Below, piece by piece: positions 25,034 through 33,293 of a stretch of 39,990 nucleotides of DNA. A program made the position numbers and the translations under genes. The number at the start of each line of letters is the position of its first letter. The first letter of the stretch is position 1. The notes beneath the pieces were generated by a model, which was given only the letters and a program-made list of their open reading frames with translations, was not told the DNA's origin and made no database searches. Source of the DNA: an uncultured Chitinophagaceae bacterium (GTDB taxonomy: Bacteria; Bacteroidota; Bacteroidia; Chitinophagales; Chitinophagaceae); the NCBI GenBank assembly GCA_903881425.1, contig CAIRTF010000162.1:1-39990 (forward strand). The letters are read 5' to 3'.

Positions 25034-25550
25034 TTTTCTGCAGCAACATATCACTATAACTATGATTAATCAAATCTTCTTTTTTAATTTCGAAAGCATC
25101 CATATAAAATTCACATTGCTGTTGTAAAGTTTCAACAGATTTATCAGGATAATTCTTATTGCCTGCTTCTATCTCCACAAAACTTCCCAACCCTGCTATT
25201 TCATCTAAATGAAATTTTACATTTTCAATAAAAAATATCTTTCGCTTCTTTTCAACAATCACTTTGATGCCAAGTACTTTTGCGAAAAAGTTTTCAGTCG
25301 ATTTTCCATCAGCAATATTTAATAAAGAAAAATCGGATTGCTTCGGACCATCCTGATCGGGTCTGTTATAAAAAATAAAATTATTTTCAATATTACCTTG
25401 ACGCAATTTCAATCTGCCCGAAGTAACATTGAAATAAGTATCTTTTTGATAATCAATACCGATGAATTGGGCATTGTGAGAAACTAAAAATGCTTCCACC
25501 TTTTCGGGATGAAAGCATTTTGCTTTTATTTCAACATTTATATAATTCAT
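25023..25550 (-). CDS. CYTH domain protein (class IV adenylate cyclase / triphosphatase-like)
   Basis: 175 residues forming one CYTH domain. The N-terminal strand reads NVEIKAKC (a variant of the ExExK motif), followed by DTYFNVTSGRLKLRQGN, where the RLKLR strand supplies basic residues to the triphosphate tunnel, and later VEKKRKIFFIENVKFHLDEI with GLGSFVEIEA. CYTH enzymes hydrolyse or cyclise triphosphate compounds such as thiamine triphosphate, inorganic triphosphate or ATP; the substrate cannot be told here. The start codon overlaps the stop of the upstream gene (TAATG at 25552-25548), which implies translational coupling with the YdeI-like protein. Confidence 0.85.
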   Translation of the reverse strand: MNYINVEIKAKCFHPEKVEAFLVSHNAQFIGIDYQKDTYFNVTSGRLKLRQGNIENNFIFYNRPDQDGPKQSDFSLLNIADGKSTENFFAKVLGIKVIVEKKRKIFFIENVKFHLDEIAGLGSFVEIEAGNKNYPDKSVETLQQQCEFYMDAFEIKKEDLINHSYSDMLLQKTIS

Positions 25551-26203
25551 TATTTCTCGGATGGATTCTTTTTTCCTGCCATTAATTTTTCTACCACAGC
25601 TTCTAATCTGCGCTGACGGGTTTCTTCTTTTTTTGCATCTTCAATCCAAACGATATATTCTTTTTGATTGCTGAATGAAAGTGATGTAAAAAATTCTTTC
25701 ACTTTTTTATGTTTAGTAAATGCTTTCTCTAATTCGGCAGGCGGCACAACCAAACGCTTTTCAAAATCGATACCTTTTATTTCAGTTTTTTTTTCAATTG
25801 CTTGATGATAGACTGTTTCTGATTTTTTAAACCGCATAGCACTCCATACATGATCCAATGCAACCAAACTTACTCCTTCGTAAGAATTCTGACTCAATAC
25901 ATCCCAACTGCAATCGCGGTTAAGATCACTAACGATTTTACTTGTCTGCTTCGGATAAGCGATCCACAACTTGCTTTCGCCATGTAAAGCAGGCAGTACA
26001 TCTTTCAGTACATTATTCAATTGATTTTGATTGACCGCAAAGACCAATGCAAAATCAACCTTTCTGCTTTTCAGTAAAGGCGTAATATTTTTTGCGTAAG
26101 ATAACTTGGCAAATTGTTTTTCTATAGATGACGGTAGCCCTTGTATTAATAAGTTCTTCTCGTCTTGTAAATGCAATTTTTCAAACAAACTTTGATTAGA
26201 CAT
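25550..26203 (-). CDS. DUF3052 / YdeI (OmdA) fusion protein
   Basis: 217 residues from the ATG at 26203. A longer frame from TTG at 26242 is excluded because the promoter box at 26240-26247 overlaps it. The N-terminal half (LLIQGLPSSIEKQFAKL, VDFALVFAVNQNQL, GESKLWIAYPKQTSKIVSDL) looks like DUF3052. The C-terminal half (LVVPPAELEKAFTKHKKVKE, FFTSLSFSNQKEYIVWIEDA, then KKEETRQRRLEAVVEKLMAG) is the OmdA/YdeI domain, annotated in databases as bacteriocin-protection or OmpD-associated. The fused architecture suggests the two act together, but no biochemical role is established. The gene is coupled to the CYTH gene by a TAATG overlap. Confidence 0.75.
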   Translation of the reverse strand: MSNQSLFEKLHLQDEKNLLIQGLPSSIEKQFAKLSYAKNITPLLKSRKVDFALVFAVNQNQLNNVLKDVLPALHGESKLWIAYPKQTSKIVSDLNRDCSWDVLSQNSYEGVSLVALDHVWSAMRFKKSETVYHQAIEKKTEIKGIDFEKRLVVPPAELEKAFTKHKKVKEFFTSLSFSNQKEYIVWIEDAKKEETRQRRLEAVVEKLMAGKKNPSEK

Positions 26204-26239
26204 GCCTAAAAAGAATTTCAGGTGATGTAATTGGGAGGG

Positions 26240-26271
26240 CAAAGGTAGAAAATATAAAGAAGTATTGCAAA
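26240..26271 (-). promoter_or_regulatory. Promoter of the YdeI-like/CYTH operon
   Basis: On the minus strand TTTG (26271-26268) and TACCTTTG (26247-26240) are separated by 20 bp, a full match to the Bacteroidota pattern. The start site would be near 26233, 30 nt before the ATG at 26203. Confidence 0.7.
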
Positions 26272-26321
26272 CAAAAGCGCATCTAATTTGTAAAAATGAT
26301 AAAATTTATGTTGAATGATGT

Positions 26322-26334
26322 CTGCTCAGAGCAG
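26322..26334. repeat. 13-bp palindrome between plsY and the YdeI-like operon
   Basis: CTGCTC-A-GAGCAG is a perfect inverted repeat around one central base, about 50 bp upstream of the YdeI-like promoter and 21 bp past the plsY stop. It has no T-tract, so it looks more like a protein-binding site than a terminator. Confidence 0.4.
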
Positions 26335-26354
26335 TATTCGTGTTGTAAGTAGTA

Positions 26355-27014
26355 TCAATTAGAGCGTTTTCTGCCTCGACGTCTGTCTCTATATTTCAAA
26401 ATAGGCACTTTACTTTCTGTACCTTTTAAAATACGTGTAATATTTTTTTGATGTGTTAGCACAATCATCAAAGCAACGATTATAGCAAAAATTCGATAGA
26501 GCGGTTCCTTCTCATTAAAAATAAAAAGAATAAATACCATAAATGAAATACCTGCCAATATTGAACTAAGCGAAACGAATCTGGTAAGATATAGAACCAA
26601 CAAAAAAACTGCTACACAGCAAACAGCCACAACCGGTTGAATGGCAATGGCCATTCCAAATAAAGTAGCCACGCCTTTACCGCCTTTAAACCCGGCCCAA
26701 ATTGGAAAAACATGACCCAGTACTGCAGCCAATCCTAAACCGATCATAAAATTGGTTCGATGCAATTCACTGGTTGGTAATACATAATGCGGAAGAAAAA
26801 TATACAGGGAAGTTGCGCATATACCTTTGATTACATCAACACTCATTACTATAGTACCCCACTTTTTCCCGAGTACACGATATGTATTGGTGGCGCCGGC
26901 ATTTCCGCTGCCATAATCACGAATATCAATTCCAAAAAATCTCTTGCTAACCCATACAGCTGTTGGAACAGATCCGATCAAATAAGCCACAATTATGAGC
27001 AATAATTCATTCAT
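26355..27014 (-). CDS. plsY: Glycerol-3-phosphate acyltransferase PlsY
   Basis: This membrane enzyme transfers the acyl group from acyl-phosphate (made by PlsX) to glycerol 3-phosphate, giving lysophosphatidate. From the ATG at 27014 it has 219 residues and begins with the first helix NELLLIIVAYLIGSVPTAVW. The three conserved loops are GSGNAGATNTYRVLGKKWG, GHVFPIWAGFKGGKGVATLF and the region near the end before LTHQKNITRILKGTESK. An upstream ATG at 27065 is rejected because a -7 box (27037-27044) lies between the two starts. The C-terminus is strongly basic (KYRDRRRGRKRSN). Length and topology are normal. Confidence 0.94.
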   Translation of the reverse strand: MNELLLIIVAYLIGSVPTAVWVSKRFFGIDIRDYGSGNAGATNTYRVLGKKWGTIVMSVDVIKGICATSLYIFLPHYVLPTSELHRTNFMIGLGLAAVLGHVFPIWAGFKGGKGVATLFGMAIAIQPVVAVCCVAVFLLVLYLTRFVSLSSILAGISFMVFILFIFNEKEPLYRIFAIIVALMIVLTHQKNITRILKGTESKVPILKYRDRRRGRKRSN

Positions 27015-27036
27015 TGGGTGTTGAAGTTTGGGATTG

Positions 27037-27044
27037 CAAAGATA
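27037..27044 (-). promoter_or_regulatory. -7 promoter box of plsY (decides its start)
   Basis: On the minus strand TATCTTTG matches TAnnTTTG. Transcription would begin near 27030, downstream of the alternative ATG at 27065 and about 16 nt before the ATG at 27014. Confidence 0.6.
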
Positions 27045-27088
27045 ATAACCAATCCCGTAATTCATAATTTCTTAACAAAGAGATGTAT

Positions 27089-27901
27089 TTAGCGCGTAAA
27101 TTCCAAAGCAATCCAGCCATTTTTTTCCACTATTTTCTCAAATCTAAGCCCAAATTTTCCACATGATTCCCTGATTTCAGTTTCATCTTCTTTTAATAAC
27201 CCACTTAACAATAAGGACCCTCCAACAATCAGATTATCAACTAAATAAGTTATATTATCTAAAATAATATTTCGATTAATATTAGCAATAATTACCTGAA
27301 ATGGTTGGTTTAAATTGGCGGATTCGCCTTTTTTGATTTCAATGTTTTGGCAGTTGTTTTTTAGCAAATTTTCACCGGCATTTTCAATACACCAATCATC
27401 ATTATCTATGGCAATAATTTTTGATGCGTTTAGCTTTTCGGCAAGTATGGCTAAAATACCGGTGCCTGTTCCAAAGTCTAATACAGTCTTATTAGTAAAA
27501 TCGATTCCCTTCATTAATTGCATCATCATAAAAGTAGTAGCATGATGGCCCGTTCCGAAACTCATTTTTGGAGTAATAATTATTTCATGTAAAACATTCT
27601 CAATAGGTTGATGAAAATCTGCCCTCACGCCTACAAAATCATCTACACTAATCGGCTCAAAGTTTGATTCCCAAAGCTGATTCCAGTTTTGATATGGAAT
27701 AATGGATGAGGAATATTTGAAATGATATTTTTCAGATAAAGCTTGAATGAATACTTTATCAAATTCATCTTCTTTGATAAATGCTTTTAATGAGGCTGTT
27801 GATTCTTCAAACCCATCATAACCACATAATGATAATTCAGCAATAATCATATCAAGGATTTCAACATCGGCTGAAAGAATAATTAACTCTGCATAATTCA
27901 T
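27089..27901 (-). CDS. prmA: Ribosomal protein L11 methyltransferase
   Basis: PrmA trimethylates ribosomal protein L11 using S-adenosylmethionine. The 270 residues have an N-terminal L11-recognition domain, then the linker WNQLWESNFEPISVDDFVGV and the strongly conserved ITPKMSFGTGHHATTFMMMQ. The SAM fold follows: VLDFGTGTGILAILAEKLNA (motif I), IIAIDNDDWCIENAGENL, and the catalytic IIANINRNIIL, where the family has N-I/P-x. The gene is in the same direction as pnp, separated from it by a terminator, and 74 bp upstream of plsY. Confidence 0.94.
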   Translation of the reverse strand: MNYAELIILSADVEILDMIIAELSLCGYDGFEESTASLKAFIKEDEFDKVFIQALSEKYHFKYSSSIIPYQNWNQLWESNFEPISVDDFVGVRADFHQPIENVLHEIIITPKMSFGTGHHATTFMMMQLMKGIDFTNKTVLDFGTGTGILAILAEKLNASKIIAIDNDDWCIENAGENLLKNNCQNIEIKKGESANLNQPFQVIIANINRNIILDNITYLVDNLIVGGSLLLSGLLKEDETEIRESCGKFGLRFEKIVEKNGWIALEFTR

Positions 27902-27919
27902 ATCATTACTTTAAAAGTA

Positions 27920-27945
27920 AATCCCCTCGAACAAGCGAAGGGATT
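27920..27945 (-). terminator. Terminator of pnp
   Basis: On the minus strand AATCCCTTCG (27945-27936) pairs with CGAGGGGATT (27929-27920) with one T-G pair, followed by TACTTTT. It sits just downstream of the pnp stop. Confidence 0.75.
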
Positions 27946-27952
27946 TTATTAT

Positions 27953-30109
27953 TTATTGATTTTCATTTTGAGGCGGGGCATCTTGTCTGCCTTCCGGTCT
28001 TGGCATCAATGCTTTTCTACTCAATTTAAATTTACCTGTTTTATGATCAATGCCAATCAATTTCACTTTTACTTTATCTCCTTCTTTGAAGATACCATCC
28101 ATTGTTTCTAAGCGCTTCCAACTGATTTCACTGATATGTAATAAACCTTCTTTCTTTGGAAGGAATTCAACAAAAGCACCAAATTCTTTAATGCCTTTTA
28201 CAGTTGCTTCATACACTGAACCAACTTCCGGAACAGCTACCAATCCTTTCACCCAAGCCAATGCTTTTTCCAATCCTTCTTTTACAGGAGAGAAAATACT
28301 TACTTCACCATAATTACCAATTTCTTCTATATTAATAGTCGTTCCGGTTTCGCGTTGAATTTCCTGAATCACTTTACCACCTGGTCCGATCACCGCACCG
28401 ATAAATTCTTTATCAATGAATAATTTTTCCATTCTTGGTGTATGCGGTTTCACTTCAGGTCTTGCTTCAGCAATACATTCATACATCGCATTCAAAATAT
28501 GTAAGCGACCTTTTCTGGCTTGTTCCAGAGCCTCACGCATTACTTCCATGCTTAATCCATCCACTTTAATATCCATCTGCACACCGCAAATACCATCGCG
28601 TGTTCCGGTAACTTTAAAATCCATATCACCCAAATGATCTTCATCGCCCAATATATCTGTAAGAATTGCGTATTTACCATCGTCTGCTCTGGTAATTAAT
28701 CCCATTGCAACACCACTCACATGTTTTTGAATAGGCACACCGGCATCCATCAATGCTAATGACCCTGCGCAAACTGTTGCCATTGATGAAGAACCATTGC
28801 TTTCTAAAATATCACTCACAATTCTCGTTGTATAAGCATATTCGCTACCAGGCATCATTTGTTTTAATGAACGCATAGCTAAATTACCATGACCAACTTC
28901 TCTGCGGCCTACACCACGCATCATTTTTACTTCACCTGTTGAAAATGGAGGAAAATTATAATGCAAGATGAATTTAGAATAATCTGATTTTGCTGCACTT
29001 TCAATTAATAATTGATCTAATGCAGTACCTAATGTTACGGTGGTTAATGATTGTGTTTCACCACGAGTAAATAATGCAGAACCATGCGGAGCAGGCAGAG
29101 GTTCTATTTCCATAGCTAATGGACGAACCTCATCTAATTTTCTTCCATCCAAACGAGTGCGATCATCCAATATCATATTACGCACTACTTCCCATTTCAG
29201 ATCTTCGTAATATTTTTTAGTTAATTTCTTTTCAAGGTCTGTTGCTTCTTCACCTAAACTTGCAATCAACTCATCTTTTAATTTACTGTAAGCATCTGTA
29301 CGTTCATTTTTTGCAGAAGCGCTTTTAGAAATTTCGTACACTCTATCTTTTGCAAAAGCATATACTTTTTGTTGAACAGCTTCGTCTTGTGGCGGCTTCT
29401 TGTAATCTCTTTTTGCAGTTACGCCTTTTTTATTTCTTAATTCTTCCTGTGCTTTAATTTGAACACGAATGGCATCATGTGCTAACTGCAATGCATTAAT
29501 CAAATCTTCCTCAGAACATTCTTTTGCTTCTCCTTCTACCATCATCAAATTCTTTTCGGTAGCAGCAATGATGAATTCCATTTCACATTTTTCCAATTCG
29601 CTGCGTGTTGGATTAACAATAAAATTGCCATCCACTCTTGCTATTCTTACTTCACTGATAATTTCTTTAACAGGAATATCCGATACTGCTAAGGCAGATG
29701 ATGCAGCCAAACAGGCTAAAGCATCCGGCATTACTTCAGGATCGCTGGAAACCAAGCTGATCAATACTTGTACATCACATAAATAATCTTCCGGAAACAA
29801 TGGACGCAAAGCACGATCTATCAAACGACTGGTTAATATTTCATAATCATTCAATCTTGCTTCTCTCTTAAAGAAAGAACCCGGAATACGACCGGCAGAA
29901 GCAAATTTTTCCTGATAATCTACACTTAATGGAAAGAAATCTTGTCCTTCTTTTGGTTCTTTATTAGCAACAACAGTTGCCAATAAAATACAATTACCCT
30001 GACGAACAGTAACAGCACCATCGGCCTGACGAGCCAATTTACCTGTTTCGATGAATACTTCAGCACCATTAGGCAGCTTGAAGCTTACTTGTATTGGTTG
30101 TGATAACAT
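27953..30109 (-). CDS. pnp: Polyribonucleotide nucleotidyltransferase (PNPase)
   Basis: PNPase degrades RNA 3' to 5' using phosphate and takes part in mRNA turnover. From the ATG at 30109 it has 718 residues; the frame is open to 30157, but the extra 16 residues do not match the family. Domains in order: first RNase PH domain with FFPLSVDYQEKFASAGRIPG, helical linker, second RNase PH domain with LFTRGETQSLTTVTLGTALD and MDAGVPIQKHVSGVAMGLIT (catalytic acidic residues in the DILGDEDHLGDMDFK region), a KH domain with GPGGKVIQEIQRETG, and a C-terminal S1 domain (GAFVEFLPKKEGLLHISEIS). It follows rpsO, the classical rpsO-pnp order, though a terminator lies between. Confidence 0.96.
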   Translation of the reverse strand: MLSQPIQVSFKLPNGAEVFIETGKLARQADGAVTVRQGNCILLATVVANKEPKEGQDFFPLSVDYQEKFASAGRIPGSFFKREARLNDYEILTSRLIDRALRPLFPEDYLCDVQVLISLVSSDPEVMPDALACLAASSALAVSDIPVKEIISEVRIARVDGNFIVNPTRSELEKCEMEFIIAATEKNLMMVEGEAKECSEEDLINALQLAHDAIRVQIKAQEELRNKKGVTAKRDYKKPPQDEAVQQKVYAFAKDRVYEISKSASAKNERTDAYSKLKDELIASLGEEATDLEKKLTKKYYEDLKWEVVRNMILDDRTRLDGRKLDEVRPLAMEIEPLPAPHGSALFTRGETQSLTTVTLGTALDQLLIESAAKSDYSKFILHYNFPPFSTGEVKMMRGVGRREVGHGNLAMRSLKQMMPGSEYAYTTRIVSDILESNGSSSMATVCAGSLALMDAGVPIQKHVSGVAMGLITRADDGKYAILTDILGDEDHLGDMDFKVTGTRDGICGVQMDIKVDGLSMEVMREALEQARKGRLHILNAMYECIAEARPEVKPHTPRMEKLFIDKEFIGAVIGPGGKVIQEIQRETGTTINIEEIGNYGEVSIFSPVKEGLEKALAWVKGLVAVPEVGSVYEATVKGIKEFGAFVEFLPKKEGLLHISEISWKRLETMDGIFKEGDKVKVKLIGIDHKTGKFKLSRKALMPRPEGRQDAPPQNENQ

Positions 30110-30201
30110 TTTTAATAAATGATTGTGAATGAGATTTGAGGAGCAATCATTCCTCAACTAATTCTGTGATTAATGTTTTTGCAGAAACGAACTGATAACA
30201 T

Positions 30202-30241
30202 AAAAATTCCCAACCGTATAAAGATTCAGTTGGGAATTTTT
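30202..30241 (-). terminator. Terminator between rpsO and pnp
   Basis: AAAAATTCCCAAC (30202-30214) and GTTGGGAATTTTT (30229-30241) form a perfect 13-bp stem. Read on the minus strand it is followed by a T run. It should end most rpsO transcripts before pnp. Confidence 0.85.
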
Positions 30242-30260
30242 TATATCATATTCAATAAAA

Positions 30261-30530
30261 TTATTTTCTGAGGCCTAATTTTTCAATCAAAGCACGGTAG
30301 CCTGTCAAATTTGTTTTTTGCAAATAAGTCAGCAATCTTTTACGCTGACCAACCAATTGCATCAAACCTCTGTGCGTTGAAAAATCTTTTCCATTAGCTT
30401 GTAAATGACCGCTAATGTGGGCAATACGCTCTGTTAATAAGGCAATCTGACCTTCAATAGAGCCTGTGTTAGTGGCTTTGCCACCGAATTCTGCGAAAAT
30501 GGTTGATTTTTTTTCTTTTGTTATTGGCAT
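30261..30530 (-). CDS. rpsO: 30S ribosomal protein S15
   Basis: S15 binds 16S rRNA early in small-subunit assembly. From the ATG at 30530 the protein has 89 residues, exactly the usual size. A frame from TTG at 30557 would add nine residues not found in homologues. Conserved blocks are [40 protein letters not shown] and [20 protein letters not shown]. In E. coli S15 represses its own mRNA through the leader; here the leader would be about 47 nt, and no pseudoknot was evaluated. Confidence 0.97.
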   Translation of the reverse strand: MPITKEKKSTIFAEFGGKATNTGSIEGQIALLTERIAHISGHLQANGKDFSTHRGLMQLVGQRKRLLTYLQKTNLTGYRALIEKLGLRK

Positions 30531-30583
30531 CTCAATTTCTTTTTTTAAAGCATCCAAAAATTTACATCTTTAATTTGTGGGTG

Positions 30584-30591
30584 CAAAAGTA
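30584..30591 (-). promoter_or_regulatory. -7 promoter box of rpsO
   Basis: On the minus strand TACTTTTG matches TAnnTTTG. It is back to back with the glycosyltransferase promoter at 30642-30649. Confidence 0.55.
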
Positions 30592-30641
30592 GGGAATTTC
30601 GGATAAATAAGTAAGAATTACAGGAAGAATTTTTATACTGA

Positions 30642-30649
30642 TATATTTG
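30642..30649 (+). promoter_or_regulatory. -7 promoter box of plus-strand glycosyltransferase genes
   Basis: TATATTTG matches TAnnTTTG. The start site would be near 30656, which excludes the TTG at 30647 as a start codon and favours the GTG at 30671. Confidence 0.5.
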
Positions 30650-30670
30650 CCAAATCTCAATCTAAAAGCA

Positions 30671-31774
30671 GTGCCTAAACTGATTTTTACAGTAACCAAT
30701 GACCTGAATTACGATCAACGAATGCAAAGAATCTGTTATTCGTTATCAAAAAACGGATATCAAGTTATTTTGGTGGGTCGGAAATTAAAGACTTCTCTCC
30801 CATTAAATCAATCTACATTTCATCAAAAAAGATTGAGTTGTTTTTTTGCGAAAGGACCATTTTTTTATGTTGAATTTAATTTTCGTTTATTTTTTTATTT
30901 ACTGTATACAAAGTTTGATATTGTTTGTGCGATTGATATAGACACTATTATTCCCTGTTATGCAGCATCCTTCTTAAAACAACAGAAAAGAGTGTATGAT
31001 GCGCATGAATTATTCTCGGAACAAAAAGAAATAATTCGCAGAAAAAATATCCATGCAGTTTGGTCAATGCTCGAAAAATGGATCATCCCCCAATTTAAGA
31101 ACGGTTATACAGTTAATCAATCAATCAAAAATGAATTCAACAAAAGATTTGGAGTTGATTATTTTGTAATTAGAAATCTTCCTTTAAAAATTTCGACTGT
31201 TCAAATTCAAAATGCGAATGTTGATGAAGAACGTTTTATCTTATATCAAGGTGCTGTGAATGAAGGCCGATGCTTTGAAACATTGATTCCTGCTATGAAA
31301 AATATTGATTGCAAATTAGTAATCTGTGGTACCGGAAATTTTTATTATCAATTAATTCAACTCATCAAAGACAATGATGTAGGAGATAAAGTAGAACTAA
31401 AAGGAAATTTATTGCCTGAAGAATTACATCAATTAACGCCTACTGCAACAATTGGATTAACTTTCTTTGAATCAACCGGACTGAATCAAATTTATTCTTT
31501 GTCCAATCGTTTCTTTGATTATATCATGGCAGAGATTCCTCAAGTTTGTGTTGCCTTTCCAGAATACAAAAGGATTAATGATGAATTCAATATCGCAATG
31601 TTGATCGATAACACAACAGTTGACACTGTCAGTCTGGCAATAAACAATTTGCTGAGTGATACTGTTATAAGAGAAGAAATGATTGACAATTGCAGAAAAG
31701 CAAAAGAAATTCTTAACTGGGAAAATGAAGAAATTAAACTATTAAACTTTTGGAAAAACATTTGCACATCATAG
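30671..31774 (+). CDS. GT4-type glycosyltransferase
   Basis: A GT-B fold glycosyltransferase of 367 residues from the GTG at 30671. This start yields PKLIFTVTNDLNYDQRMQRI, the N-terminus expected for this group; an upstream TTG at 30647 lies inside the promoter box. The donor-binding half has RFILYQGAVNEGRCFETLIP, LVICGTGNFYYQLIQL, LKGNLLPEELHQLTPTATIG and the Glu-bearing ESTGLNQIYSLSNRFFDYIM, matching the GT4 layout. No membrane helix is seen. It overlaps the next gene by 25 bp, so the two are coupled. It probably adds a sugar to the surface polysaccharide made by the neighbouring locus; donor and acceptor are unknown. Confidence 0.85.
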   Translation: MPKLIFTVTNDLNYDQRMQRICYSLSKNGYQVILVGRKLKTSLPLNQSTFHQKRLSCFFAKGPFFYVEFNFRLFFYLLYTKFDIVCAIDIDTIIPCYAASFLKQQKRVYDAHELFSEQKEIIRRKNIHAVWSMLEKWIIPQFKNGYTVNQSIKNEFNKRFGVDYFVIRNLPLKISTVQIQNANVDEERFILYQGAVNEGRCFETLIPAMKNIDCKLVICGTGNFYYQLIQLIKDNDVGDKVELKGNLLPEELHQLTPTATIGLTFFESTGLNQIYSLSNRFFDYIMAEIPQVCVAFPEYKRINDEFNIAMLIDNTTVDTVSLAINNLLSDTVIREEMIDNCRKAKEILNWENEEIKLLNFWKNICTS

Positions 31775-32880
31775 ATTTTACTGTTCCTTTTCCCGTTGAT
31801 TTTGGAGGAGTGATTGATCTGTTTTGGAAATTACCTTCTTTACAGAATGAAGGTGTGAAAATTCATTTGCATTGTTTCAAAAATGGGAGATCCGAACAAA
31901 CTGAATTAAATAAATATTGTGCTTCGGTTAATTACTATGAGAGAAATGAGGGACATAAAGCAATCTCCGCCAAACTCCCTTACATCGTTGCTTCCAGGAA
32001 GAATGAAACATTGCTTCAAAATTTATTGAATGATGAATATCCCATTTTAATGGATGGCGTTCATTCAACTTATTTATTGAATGATGAAAGATTTTTACAT
32101 CGCAGGAAGTTTGTTCGCATACACAATGTAGAACATCAATATTACCATCAATTAGCACAATCAAGTTCTTCTTTTTTTAAAAAGATTTATTATTCAAGAG
32201 AAGAAAAATTATTGAATCAATACGAGCGATCCATTGTAACAAGAGCCAATGCTTTTTGGGGTGTTACTAATAAAGACGTAAATTATTATCGGAACGAATT
32301 GAATTGCAAAACAATTGATTACCTGCCAGTGTATTTACCCAATTATTGGGGATTGAATTGTTTAGAAGGCAAAGGCAATTATTGTTTATATCATGGCGAC
32401 TTAAGTGTTGATACGAATGATAAAGCTGCTAAATGGTTATTGAAAAAAATATTTTCTCAATTAGAAATTCCATTTGTAATTGCCGGAAAAAATCCTTCCA
32501 AAGAATTAGAACATTTAGCACACCAACATTTGCACACCTGCATAGTGGCTAATCCGGGTGAGAAAGAAATACAGGATATGATCGGTAAAGCACACATCAA
32601 TATTCTTCCATCATTCAGCAATACCGGAATTAAATTAAAATTATTGAATGCACTTTATAATGGTAAGCATTGCGTAACAAATGCTGCAACTTGTGAGGGA
32701 AGTGATGTTGAAGAACTTTGTGTGATTACTGATAGTGAAGAAGAAATGAAGACAAAAATTGTTGATTTATATAATCAACCTTTTAGCAAAGAAGATGGAG
32801 AGAAAAGAAAGAAAATATTATCTGAACAATTCAGCAATGAAGCAAATGCGAAACAACAAGTGAAGTGGATATGGGGATAA
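31750..32880 (+). CDS. Putative glycosyltransferase
   Basis: 376 residues from the TTG at 31750, with an alternative TTG at 31762. No ATG or GTG fits near the conserved start HLHIIDFTVPFPVDFGGVID, which is the family N-terminus. The C-terminal half has a donor-site layout (NYCLYHGDLSVDTNDKAAKW, FVIAGKNPSKELEHLA, HINILPSFSNTGIKLKLLNA, LYNGKHCVTNAATCEGS), like GT4/Gtf enzymes of Bacteroidota polysaccharide loci. It begins 25 bp inside the preceding gene, so its uncommon start may be served by coupled translation. It ends 2 bp from the convergent CpsB remnant. Confidence 0.8.
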   Translation: MEKHLHIIDFTVPFPVDFGGVIDLFWKLPSLQNEGVKIHLHCFKNGRSEQTELNKYCASVNYYERNEGHKAISAKLPYIVASRKNETLLQNLLNDEYPILMDGVHSTYLLNDERFLHRRKFVRIHNVEHQYYHQLAQSSSSFFKKIYYSREEKLLNQYERSIVTRANAFWGVTNKDVNYYRNELNCKTIDYLPVYLPNYWGLNCLEGKGNYCLYHGDLSVDTNDKAAKWLLKKIFSQLEIPFVIAGKNPSKELEHLAHQHLHTCIVANPGEKEIQDMIGKAHINILPSFSNTGIKLKLLNALYNGKHCVTNAATCEGSDVEELCVITDSEEEMKTKIVDLYNQPFSKEDGEKRKKILSEQFSNEANAKQQVKWIWG

Positions 32881-32882
32881 AC

Positions 32883-33293
32883 TTATAGTGTAGCATTCAG
32901 CAGTGGTGCATCTTTCAACATCTTATAAAAATCTTTCTGCTTGGCAAATGCCTGTAATGAATTTAAATGATTTTGATGATGCATATCTGTTCCCACAAAA
33001 TCAATCATCTCATTTTTCAATAATTTTTTAGCAATCTTTTTTACACTGCCTCCGTAATAACCAGCAAGCGATAAAATATTCAACTGAAATAAGCACCCTC
33101 TTTCTTTCAGTTCAGTATAAAAATTAAAATTGGAGTGATAGTAAGAATATCTTTCAGGATGCGCCAATATGGGTTGTAATCCCAATAATTTTAAATCAAA
33201 GATTACTTGCTGTAAATAAGGCGATGAAGCCATGTAAGACATTTCAATTAATATATAATTATCACCAAAACATAGCAACTGATCACCTCTTTT
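32883..33293 (-). pseudogene. 3' fragment of a CpsB/YwqE-like PHP phosphatase
   Basis: The frame encodes only the C-terminal half (about 136 residues) of a CpsB/CapC-type tyrosine phosphatase, which is normally about 245-255 residues. The retained blocks are GDQLLCFGDNYILIEMSYM, LQPILAHPERYSYY (HPERY motif) and FQLNILSLAGYYGG with MIDFVGTDMHH. The N-terminal metal-binding H-x-H and ID-D-G motifs are absent. No ATG stands at the break; translation could only start from TTG 33278. Upstream the sequence changes into a DegT aminotransferase in another frame. An intact enzyme would dephosphorylate the Wzc-type kinase encoded at the right edge; this fragment should be inactive. Confidence 0.8.

Noticed and set aside
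27015-27065. Upstream ATG start for plsY
   Set aside because: A perfect TATCTTTG promoter box lies between this ATG and the one at 27014, and the first PlsY helix begins at the latter.
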